The position numbers were made by a program, and so were the translations under genes. The notes under the pieces were generated by a model, which was not told where the DNA came from, ran no database searches, and saw only the letters and a program-made list of their open reading frames with translations. From NCBI GenBank assembly GCA_913030835.1, contig CAJWDP010000010.1, positions 1 through 64,000 of the forward strand: a stretch of DNA of 64,000 nucleotides, written 5' to 3'. The DNA comes from an uncultured Flavobacteriales bacterium (GTDB taxonomy: Bacteria; Bacteroidota; Bacteroidia; Flavobacteriales_D; Parvicellaceae). This document shows positions 18,643 to 25,840 of the stretch, in pieces. How positions within the stretch are numbered: position 1 is the first letter of the stretch; every line of letters starts with the position of its first letter.

Positions 18643-19275
18643 GTGAATAAGTCCACATTTTTTCTGCTTTCGATACTAACCATCGCCTTCTATCCTATCA
18701 TTTATTCTCAGGAAGACACAACTGTTCAAAGATTGAGCGTTGGTTTTCAAGTCGGGTTAAATGCTTCAACCGTGACCGGAACGTCTTTTCAAGGGATCAA
18801 CAAAGTTGGTCTATTATCCAGCATTTGCATATCTAAAAAAATTAAAGAGAACATCAATTTAGACCTTAATTTGTCCTATTCGCAAAAAGGGACGCTAAAA
18901 CCGCCTGTTCCGAAAAACGGTGATTACACCAAATACCTGATGAAGCTTGATTATATCTCCTCGGAGTTGTATTGTAGATATCAAAGAAAAGGGATTCATT
19001 ACCTTGGGGGTTTAGGGATGGGGGTTCTGATCAGGGCTGAAGAGACCGATGAGAACAATCAAGTTATAGTTGGCAATGGAGATTTTTCAAAGATGGAAAT
19101 CACAGGTGCATTGGGCATACTGTTCCCACTTTCTGACAAATTCGGTATCGGAGTTCTTGGCACTCATTCTCTAATTCCTGTAAGAAAACATGCAAATGGG
19201 GTTACTTTTCGTTTGAATAGAGGTCAGTACAACCAGGTGGTTAGTTTTATTCTTAAGTATACTATACTATCCTAA
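18643..19275 (+). CDS. PorT-like outer-membrane beta-barrel protein
   Basis: A 210-residue protein starting at GTG, five bases after the Omp28-like lipoprotein stop. Residues 1-22 are a signal peptide (ending IIYSQ). The remainder has the pattern of the small PorT/OMP_b-brl_2 barrels: SVGFQVGLNASTVTG near the start, repeated aromatic strands such as NINLDLNLSYSQKG, a glycine-rich turn HYLGGLGMGVLI and a terminal VVSFILKYTILS. Such 8-stranded proteins are common in Bacteroidota and usually have no known function. It appears to close the operon begun by the TlpA-like or DUF6029-type gene. Confidence 0.75.
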   Translation: MNKSTFFLLSILTIAFYPIIYSQEDTTVQRLSVGFQVGLNASTVTGTSFQGINKVGLLSSICISKKIKENINLDLNLSYSQKGTLKPPVPKNGDYTKYLMKLDYISSELYCRYQRKGIHYLGGLGMGVLIRAEETDENNQVIVGNGDFSKMEITGALGILFPLSDKFGIGVLGTHSLIPVRKHANGVTFRLNRGQYNQVVSFILKYTILS

Positions 19276-19425
19276 TCCTCGTTAGTGATTGTAGTTGATT
19301 GTATTCGGCGATACTCAATGTTTTTTGTTAGTAAGTCATTTCTTTAAAAGAAGGATCGCCTGTTTATTTTATTAACTTATACTACCACACTTACTGTACT
19401 GTTCAATTTCTAACGGCGCTGAATT

Positions 19426-19620
19426 ATGTTTGAAATGTGTAAGGAAATTCTGGAAAAAGTTAGCTTCGACAAATCACTTTTTCGCAAAGAATTGTATAAA
19501 TCAATCCGATGGATTAAAAAGGATGAATTGTTAGCACTAAGAGTCTGGTGTGTTGCAACATTTGGCCATGTGTATCAAGATGTGATTTCAGAAGCTTTTG
19601 ACTCTTTGCCCATGTCATAG
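19426..19620 (+). CDS. Conserved small Bacteroidota protein (64 residues, unknown function)
   Basis: The protein opens MFEMCKEILEKVSFDKSLFRK. It follows a pattern I recall from many Bacteroidota genomes, M-[YF]-E-M-C-K-x-[VI]-L-E-x-V-S-F-D-x-x-L-F-x-K-E-L, where the family is annotated only as hypothetical. No signal peptide or membrane helix is visible, so it is probably cytoplasmic; the sequence looks all-helical. The codons closing the gene are part of a hairpin with a U-tract, so the gene ends inside its own terminator. It is monocistronic and convergent with queG. A regulatory or translation-associated role is possible but unsupported. Confidence 0.7.
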   Translation: MFEMCKEILEKVSFDKSLFRKELYKSIRWIKKDELLALRVWCVATFGHVYQDVISEAFDSLPMS

Positions 19621-19638
19621 CTCCTATGACCTCTTTTT
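19614..19638 (+). terminator. Intrinsic terminator overlapping the stop codon of the 64-residue gene
   Basis: GTCATAG (19614-19620) pairs perfectly with CTATGAC (19624-19630) around a 3-base loop and is followed by CTCTTTTT. The stop codon TAG is the last triplet of the left arm, so a ribosome finishing translation would sit on the stem. Confidence 0.7.
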
Positions 19639-19642
19639 AATT

Positions 19643-20569
19643 TTAGCCTTTTACAAATTTTATATTTCGTTTTAAGCCTTCAATTTTAGTTCGTTTTATT
19701 GCTGACACCTCAAATAAATGGTTGAATACTTCCTCCGTCATTTCCTCCCAATCTGAATCCCTCATAGCAAGCAACTCTTCGTTTGGACTAAAAAGAGGTT
19801 CATTGTGCGTTTGAGAAAATCGATTCCAAGGGCACACATCCTGACAAATGTCACACCCAAATATCCAATCGTCAAATTTACCTTTGAAATCGGTCGGAAT
19901 GTTATTTTTCAGTTCAATTGTAAAATAGCTGATGCATTTACTGCCATCTACCTTATATGGCTCAACAATGGCATCTGTAGGGCAGGCATCAATGCAAGCA
20001 GTACAGCTTCCGCAATAGTCTTTTATTGGCGCATCATACTCTAATTCCAGATCGATGATGAGCTCTGCTATAAAAAAGAAAGAGCCCAATTCCCGATTGA
20101 TCAAATTGCTGTGCTTTCCCATCCATCCAATACCGCTTTCTCGCGCCCATGCTTTATCCAACACAGGGGCTGAATCAACGAATACTCGCCCACCTACTTC
20201 GCCTATCTCTTCATGTATACTTCTCATGAATGACTTTAGCTTGTCTTTTATGACAAAGTGGTAGTCTTTTCCGTAGGCATATTTTGAAATCTTGTTTTTG
20301 CCCTCGGACAAGGATTGGCTCTCTGGATAGTAGTTCAACAGTAAGCTCACCACACTCTTTGCACCGGGGACCAATACACGGGGATCAATTCTCTTGTCGA
20401 AATAGTTTTCCATGTAGCCCATTTCACCATGCTGACCAAGGTTCAGCCAATTTTCGAGATGTTTGGCATCGTCTTCCAGTTGTCTGGCTTTTGCAATACC
20501 ACACTGCTGAAACCCGAGCTCTCTGGCCTTTTGTTTAATGAATTCGGTATGTTTTCTTATTGCGGAAAT
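19643..20569 (-). CDS. queG: Epoxyqueuosine reductase QueG (start codon unclear)
   Basis: This cobalamin- and iron-sulfur-dependent enzyme catalyses the last step of queuosine synthesis in tRNA. Motifs seen are [35 protein letters not shown], the ferredoxin-type clusters [12 protein letters not shown] and [11 protein letters not shown], and WIFGCDICQ. The first ATG (20422) would remove about 49 conserved residues; upstream codons continue in frame as [22 protein letters not shown], which is proper QueG sequence. The frame is open back to a stop at 20591-20593 but contains no ATG, GTG or TTG. I place the start at the ATT of 20569, giving [13 protein letters not shown] at 20560 or 20581 and ATC at 20575 are alternatives. 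A sequence error is also possible. Confidence 0.88.
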   Translation of the reverse strand: MSAIRKHTEFIKQKARELGFQQCGIAKARQLEDDAKHLENWLNLGQHGEMGYMENYFDKRIDPRVLVPGAKSVVSLLLNYYPESQSLSEGKNKISKYAYGKDYHFVIKDKLKSFMRSIHEEIGEVGGRVFVDSAPVLDKAWARESGIGWMGKHSNLINRELGSFFFIAELIIDLELEYDAPIKDYCGSCTACIDACPTDAIVEPYKVDGSKCISYFTIELKNNIPTDFKGKFDDWIFGCDICQDVCPWNRFSQTHNEPLFSPNEELLAMRDSDWEEMTEEVFNHLFEVSAIKRTKIEGLKRNIKFVKG

Positions 20570-20647
20570 ACAGATTGTTATTAATCCACTTTACAATGCT
20601 TTTGAAAAATTTACTATCTACACAAGAGAACTCTTCGACTTGATAAA

Positions 20648-21679
20648 CTAAAAGAGTCCTTCCTGAGAATACCGAAAGTCACGTCCTAAATGTTTATATG
20701 CCTTTTCGGTTGCTTTACGGCCCGTTCTCGTTCGAAGCAAATACCCTTGCTGTATTAAAAAGGGTTCATACACTTCTTCAATCGTGCCGGCTTGCTCTCC
20801 AACTGCTGTTGCAATATTGGACAGACCCACCGGACCACCCGAAAATTTTTCAATAATTGCCGAAAGTATTTTATTGTCCATTTCGTCTAACCCACTCTTG
20901 TCAACATTCAGAGCTGACAATGCCAATTCAGAAATCGCCATATCAATTGTTCCGTCGCCTTTTATCTGCGCAAAGTCACGCACCCTTCTTAACAGCGCAT
21001 TAGCAATTCTTGGAGTACCCCTGCTTCTAGAAGCAATTTCAAAGGCCGCATCGTATTTGATTGGTATCTTAAGTAATCCTGCCGACCGTTCAACAATATC
21101 GGTTAGGGTTTTCGTATCGTAATATTCTAATCTGCTATTGATTCCAAAACGAGCTCTCAACGGTGCCGTTAATAGGCCAGATCGAGTAGTAGCACCTATC
21201 AATGTGAAGTTCTCCAAAGCGATCTGAACTGTTCTTGCATTTGGACCCGTGTCGATAACGATATCGATTTTATAGTCTTCCATAGCCGAGTACAGGTACT
21301 CCTCAATAACCGCACTCAACCTGTGAATTTCATCTATAAACAGGACATCGCCCTCTTCAAGATTTGTAAGCAACCCCGCTAAATCTCCGGGCTTATCCAG
21401 AACAGGACCTGATGTTACCTTAAATCCAACGCCCAGTTCATTGGCAATAATATTCGCCAACGTTGTTTTCCCCAAACCCGGAGGACCATGCAACAAGACA
21501 TGATCCAGAGATTCATCCCTTTTTTTTGCTGCTTCAACAAAAACAATCAGGTTATCGGTAACTTTTGGTTGGCCGGCAAAATCATCAAAAGATTTTGGTC
21601 GTAAGACCTTATCAATTTCTCCCTCCGAACCGGTCAGCTCTTCATCGTGAAAATCATATGATTCTAATTCGTCACTCAC
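20648..21679 (-). CDS. ruvB: Holliday junction branch migration helicase RuvB
   Basis: A 343-residue AAA+ motor that drives branch migration with RuvA. Visible are the N-terminal [12 protein letters not shown], Walker [13 protein letters not shown] (about residues 64-75), Walker [11 protein letters not shown] (about 111-120), sensor 1 in [10 protein letters not shown], the arginine-finger region APLRARFG and the C-terminal winged-helix segment with [18 protein letters not shown]. The start codon is GTG (21677-21679). A TACATTTG box ends only four bases upstream, which would give a very short or absent leader if it is the promoter. queG follows on the same strand after 78 bases. Confidence 0.97.
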   Translation of the reverse strand: MSDELESYDFHDEELTGSEGEIDKVLRPKSFDDFAGQPKVTDNLIVFVEAAKKRDESLDHVLLHGPPGLGKTTLANIIANELGVGFKVTSGPVLDKPGDLAGLLTNLEEGDVLFIDEIHRLSAVIEEYLYSAMEDYKIDIVIDTGPNARTVQIALENFTLIGATTRSGLLTAPLRARFGINSRLEYYDTKTLTDIVERSAGLLKIPIKYDAAFEIASRSRGTPRIANALLRRVRDFAQIKGDGTIDMAISELALSALNVDKSGLDEMDNKILSAIIEKFSGGPVGLSNIATAVGEQAGTIEEVYEPFLIQQGYLLRTRTGRKATEKAYKHLGRDFRYSQEGLF

Positions 21680-21683
21680 AAAA

Positions 21684-21691
21684 CAAATGTA
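21684..21691 (-). promoter_or_regulatory. Candidate -7 box (TACATTTG) directly upstream of ruvB
   Basis: The minus strand reads TACATTTG, matching TAnnTTTG, with only four bases to the GTG start. If used, the ruvB mRNA would be leaderless or nearly so. No good -33 element is visible. Confidence 0.3.
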
Positions 21692-21740
21692 AGAAATAAG
21701 GTTGTTGAAGTTGATTAACCACTGCTAGAGTTTGGAAGAA

Positions 21741-22367
21741 TCAATTGTGAACGTCATTAATAATATCACCAAAATACACTTTGAACTTAAACAGATACAC
21801 CGGCGCATTATAATTGTCGTCCAATTTCTGGCTGCCAAGAAGCATCAGTCTGTAACCAGCACCCAGCCCGATACCTATGTATTTTATTCCCGTATATTCC
21901 GCTGTAAATGCCGGTTCATAGAACGCAACCGTCACTGGTTTTGTATTTTGGTTATTCCCAGAAATGGTTTGATATCTGAAAAACGCGCGTCCGATTCCTA
22001 CCTGGACAGGAATCGAAAAATTATATCTTTTCTTTTTAAGAAAGGTGTACTCGATAAATGCGGTAAGGTATCTCATTTTGAGCTCCCCTTCATTGTTTTG
22101 AACTTCTTGATCAGTTAATTCCAAGGGTCTTATAACGTCCGTAGCAAGCCAATTGTAACCCAAGCCTACTTTCGTGACATTATCAAAATTCAAACCCACA
22201 CCCACATCCCTCATGCGCATAAAGGAATTTGTAATAAATGAGTTTCTGGTGCTAATTTTTGCCGTTAATATGGGCTTCGTATTGAAGCTCTGCAACATCT
22301 CATCAAAGAGCTGAGACATTGAAAATAACGGAGCTAATAAGATTGCGGCTGTAACAAAGTACTTCAT
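21741..22367 (-). CDS. Putative small outer-membrane beta-barrel protein
   Basis: A 208-residue protein with a signal peptide (residues 1-19, MKYFVTAAILLAPLFSMSQ). The rest is amphipathic beta: repeats of aromatic and glycine residues such as GVGLNFDNVTKVGLGYNWLA, then YLTAFIEYTFL, IPVQVGIGRAFFRYQ, YIGIGLGAGYRLMLLG and the end VYLFKFKVYFGDIINDVHN. I do not recognise a family, and the name rests on the strand pattern. The frame extends upstream into coxA, but the signal peptide marks the ATG at 22365-22367. A long perfect hairpin ends three bases before that ATG, so expression may depend on read-through or on hairpin opening. Confidence 0.65.
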   Translation of the reverse strand: MKYFVTAAILLAPLFSMSQLFDEMLQSFNTKPILTAKISTRNSFITNSFMRMRDVGVGLNFDNVTKVGLGYNWLATDVIRPLELTDQEVQNNEGELKMRYLTAFIEYTFLKKKRYNFSIPVQVGIGRAFFRYQTISGNNQNTKPVTVAFYEPAFTAEYTGIKYIGIGLGAGYRLMLLGSQKLDDNYNAPVYLFKFKVYFGDIINDVHN

Positions 22368-22370
22368 ACA

Positions 22371-22402
22371 AAAAATGTCCGTAGCTGTACTACGGACATT
22401 TT
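22371..22402 (-). terminator. Intrinsic hairpin after coxA, abutting the next start codon
   Basis: AAAATGTCCGTAG (22372-22384) pairs perfectly with CTACGGACATTTT (22390-22402) around a 5-base loop. On the minus strand the stem ends in a T-run and then, after GT, the ATG of the 22367 gene. It is a plausible terminator for the act/cox operon, but its position also lets it block ribosome access to the next gene. Confidence 0.8.
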
Positions 22403-22428
22403 CATGCAATGTTCTATTATCCTTCAAT

Positions 22429-24189
22429 CTAATGCTCTTCTTCTCCTTCTTCAAGAGGAACCGTTTGAGGACAAAAATCTTCTTCTTTACCAGGCTTGCT
22501 GTAATCATATGGCCACCTGTGTACTTCAGGAATCTCTCCAGGCCAGTTTCCGTGAACGTGCTCAACCGGAGTTGTCCATTCCAGCGTATTTCCCCTCCAA
22601 GGGTTCTGAATGGCTTTCTGTCCTCTAATAGCACTGTAGAAGAAGTTGAACAAGAAAACCAATTGTACCGCTGCACCAACTAAAGCAAACACCGTTATTA
22701 CTACATTCAGATCAATCACATGATCGAACATTGGAAATTCTGAATACTCATAATATCTTCTTGGTGCTCCCGCCAATCCCGTAAAGTGCATTGGGAAGAA
22801 AACCCCATATCCACAAACTAAAGTCGTCCAGAAATGGAAGTATCCCATCTTTTTGTTCATCATTTTCCCGTAGAGTTTAGGGAACCAGTGGTAAACACCA
22901 GCAAACATTCCAAATATCGCAGATAGTCCCATTACAATATGAAAATGTCCGACAACAAAATAGGTGTCGTGAACGTCGATATCCAGTGCCGAATCAGCAA
23001 GAATAATTCCCGTTACTCCTCCGGTAATGAAAGTGGAAACCAAAGCAATACTGAACAGCATGGCAGGAGTAAACACAATATTTCCTTTCCAAATCGTAGT
23101 AATATAATTGAACACTTTTACTGCAGAAGGTATTGCAATTAGCAGTGTTGTAAAGACAAACACACCTCCCAGGAACGGGTTCATTCCAGTAATAAACATG
23201 TGGTGTCCCCAAACAATGAACGAAAGAAAACCAATGGCCATTATCGAACCGATCATTGCACGATAACCAAATATGGGCTTTCTTGAATTTGTCGAGATAA
23301 TCTCTGATGTAATTCCTAGAGCGGGTAAGAGGACGATATACACTTCCGGATGCCCTAAGAACCAGAACAAATGTTGAAAGAGTATCGGAGATCCACCGGT
23401 TTGATCCAAAGCATGCCCGTCGATAAAAATATCAGACAAGTAAAAGCTTGTTCCAAATCCACGATCCATTATCATCAATACTGCAGCTGAAAGAAGAACG
23501 GGGAAGGAAAGTACACCTAATACTGCTGTTATAAAAAACGCCCAAATCGTCAACGGCATTCTGGTCATTTTCATTCCTTTGGTTCTCAAATTCAGAATAG
23601 TAACGATATAGTTCAATGAACCCAACAGCGAAGAAGCAATGAAAATTGCCATTGATACCAACCACAAGGTCATCCCAAAACCTGATCCCGGAACCGATTC
23701 CTCCAAAACTGAGAACGGAGGATAAATTGTCCATCCCGCCATTGCCGGTCCATTTTCTACAAACAAGGAAACCAACATGGTTAGACTTGAAAGACAGAAA
23801 AACCAATACGATAACAAGTTGAGCAGACCCGAAGCCATGTCACGTGCTCCTAACTGAAGCGGAATTAATAGATTCGAAAATGTTCCAGACAACCCACCGG
23901 TAAGAACAAAGAAAACCATGATCGTACCATGTATGGTAACTAATCCCAAATACATATTGCTGTTCATCACACCTTCAGGAGCCCAATCCCCAAGGAAGAT
24001 ACTATTCATAATGTTTGGCCCTGGCCAACCCAATTGAATTCTGAATAGCGTGGACAAGAACACCCCAACCACTCCCATGATTATGGCTGTGAAAAGGAAT
24101 TGTTTCGCAATCATTTTATGATCCTGCGAGAAAATGTACTTGGTTATAAAACTCTCTTTGTGATGATGTGCATGTGCGTGAGCTCCCAT
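22429..24189 (-). CDS. ctaD: Cytochrome c oxidase subunit I
   Basis: The 586-residue catalytic subunit of an aa3/caa3-type haem-copper oxidase, which reduces oxygen to water and pumps protons. About twelve membrane helices are present. The HPEVYIVLLP motif provides the CuB histidine-tyrosine region, WGHHMF the two further CuB histidines, and VVGHFHIVMG the haem a3 and haem a ligands. The N-terminal leader HAHAHHHKE is histidine rich, as is common in this group. The gene follows coxB by 36 bases and ends the run actA-actF-coxB-coxA. No subunit III gene follows; the next gene downstream is unrelated. Confidence 0.97.
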   Translation of the reverse strand: MGAHAHAHHHKESFITKYIFSQDHKMIAKQFLFTAIIMGVVGVFLSTLFRIQLGWPGPNIMNSIFLGDWAPEGVMNSNMYLGLVTIHGTIMVFFVLTGGLSGTFSNLLIPLQLGARDMASGLLNLLSYWFFCLSSLTMLVSLFVENGPAMAGWTIYPPFSVLEESVPGSGFGMTLWLVSMAIFIASSLLGSLNYIVTILNLRTKGMKMTRMPLTIWAFFITAVLGVLSFPVLLSAAVLMIMDRGFGTSFYLSDIFIDGHALDQTGGSPILFQHLFWFLGHPEVYIVLLPALGITSEIISTNSRKPIFGYRAMIGSIMAIGFLSFIVWGHHMFITGMNPFLGGVFVFTTLLIAIPSAVKVFNYITTIWKGNIVFTPAMLFSIALVSTFITGGVTGIILADSALDIDVHDTYFVVGHFHIVMGLSAIFGMFAGVYHWFPKLYGKMMNKKMGYFHFWTTLVCGYGVFFPMHFTGLAGAPRRYYEYSEFPMFDHVIDLNVVITVFALVGAAVQLVFLFNFFYSAIRGQKAIQNPWRGNTLEWTTPVEHVHGNWPGEIPEVHRWPYDYSKPGKEEDFCPQTVPLEEGEEEH

Positions 24190-24225
24190 AACTGTCCTGT
24201 TAAATTCTTTTTATTCTAAATTTCT

Positions 24226-25800
24226 TTACTTCAATTCGCTCTCCTGAAGCTGCTGCTCAAACGTCTTTTGTTCAGCAATCCAAGCGTCATACTCTTCCTG
24301 TGTTTCAACAATCACTTTGATCCACATATTCGAATGAGCTGTTCCACAAATCTTATTGCAAAGTAGGATGTATCCGGGTTCTACAGCCGGTCTACCTTCT
24401 TTCTCTCTTTTCTTATTGATCAGCTCGTATTTTGCAATAATCTCAGGATCCTTCTTAAAGTCTTTTGTCGTCATCGTTGGCGTTAGCTTCATCTGTGTAG
24501 CCATTCCTGGAACACAATTCATTTGAGCTCTGAAATGTGGGAAATAGGCAGAGTGAATCACATCCTGAGCCTTGAACTGAAACTCATAGGGCTGTCCTAC
24601 CACTAAATGCATATCTCCTTTCACTACGACATCGTCGTATACCCTTGAGTTCACATCTGACTTTTCCAGTTCATTCAATTCCATCTCATTCGCTATTGTC
24701 GCCTGAATTTTTTGCTTCTTTCTTTTCAAACGTTCCATTTCTTCCGTCATATCGGATAACTCAAGATCCGTAGCGTAATTTGCTTCCTCACTATCTAAAA
24801 AGACATTGATTTCATCCACTCTTTTGTCAATTCGTTTCAAGTGCAATTCTACCGTTTCGGAGGAAACCAGACCAAGAGGATTCATAAATGGATTGGCATC
24901 TCCCCAGCTATTGTAATCAATTAGTTTAAAATCTGCATCCCCTAATTCGTTATCCTTACCTGAGTAACGCGTAGTCCAGTCCCATTGTTTTGAATACAAT
25001 TCAATATGTTTTTGTTCTTTCAGCTCAGTAAACGATGTTACTCCTTCACCCACCATAGCCAAAAGTGCTTCATTTCTAGAATTATATTTCTTTTGCTCAT
25101 TGATGACCAGCTCATTTTCTCCCTCTTGATCGTAGGTTTGAATCACCCAGCTCCCATTTTTTTCCACAAGCACATTTTTTGCATCACCGCCTAGCCCGCT
25201 TAAATGCATCCCTGCCTCTTCTGCTGTTTCAAAAACTTGTTTTACCTCAAAAGTGGATTTCACATTGTTATCATCTCCATTCGCTGGTAAAATAACGTGC
25301 TCTTGTACTACATAATTATCGGAAAGATCTGTGATTTCATTCCATGTTCTTAGACCAAGAACTATGATCACAGCCAAAACAATTGCAGGAACAACAGTCC
25401 ACACCAATTCAAGTTTGTTATTGTGAGCGTAGTAATATGCCTTTCTGTCTTTGTCATAGGCATACTTAAAAGCAAAGTAAAACAGTACCGCGTTACAAAG
25501 GAAAAATACCGGAATAATGATGCCAAAATTCAGACCAATTAACCAATCCGTAACCTGGCCATGAATTGACACTGCAGGTCCTTTTCCACCCATTCCGTAT
25601 TCCCACATCTGCCAGATCACAAATATGAAGAATGCTATACAGAATACGAGCATTAGGACCGCATTCATGTTGTTATCCCTTTTTGTGACTGCCGCGTCAC
25701 TTCGACCTCTCACTTTTGTGGAAAGTTCATAGACCCTCATCATCTGCGCTATTGCCAAGACGAGGAGAACTAAAACTACTATCAACAATACTTTACCCAT
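24226..25800 (-). CDS. coxB: Cytochrome c oxidase subunit II with extra insertions
   Basis: A 524-residue subunit II that takes electrons at a CuA centre and passes them to subunit I. Hydrophobic segments lie at about residues 4-22, 47-66, 90-112 and 132-150. CuA ligands are seen as H416 (HSAYFPHF), then C481, C485, H489 and M492 in LLCNKICGTAHSNM; the usual glutamate between the cysteines is a lysine. The protein is longer than I expect for this group (about 350-420 residues). The excess sits at residues ~165-265, between the last helix and the conserved ELYSKQWDWTTRYSG block, and at ~313-380, a charged predicted coiled coil. It is encoded between actF and coxA. Confidence 0.93.
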   Translation of the reverse strand: MGKVLLIVVLVLLVLAIAQMMRVYELSTKVRGRSDAAVTKRDNNMNAVLMLVFCIAFFIFVIWQMWEYGMGGKGPAVSIHGQVTDWLIGLNFGIIIPVFFLCNAVLFYFAFKYAYDKDRKAYYYAHNNKLELVWTVVPAIVLAVIIVLGLRTWNEITDLSDNYVVQEHVILPANGDDNNVKSTFEVKQVFETAEEAGMHLSGLGGDAKNVLVEKNGSWVIQTYDQEGENELVINEQKKYNSRNEALLAMVGEGVTSFTELKEQKHIELYSKQWDWTTRYSGKDNELGDADFKLIDYNSWGDANPFMNPLGLVSSETVELHLKRIDKRVDEINVFLDSEEANYATDLELSDMTEEMERLKRKKQKIQATIANEMELNELEKSDVNSRVYDDVVVKGDMHLVVGQPYEFQFKAQDVIHSAYFPHFRAQMNCVPGMATQMKLTPTMTTKDFKKDPEIIAKYELINKKREKEGRPAVEPGYILLCNKICGTAHSNMWIKVIVETQEEYDAWIAEQKTFEQQLQESELK

Positions 25801-25840
25801 GACCAGTCTTTATATCTAGTTACTTTTAATTTCTTTTATT

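Noticed and set aside
20420-20422. ATG at 20422 as the true start of queG
   Set aside because: It would remove conserved N-terminal QueG sequence that is in frame and intact upstream.
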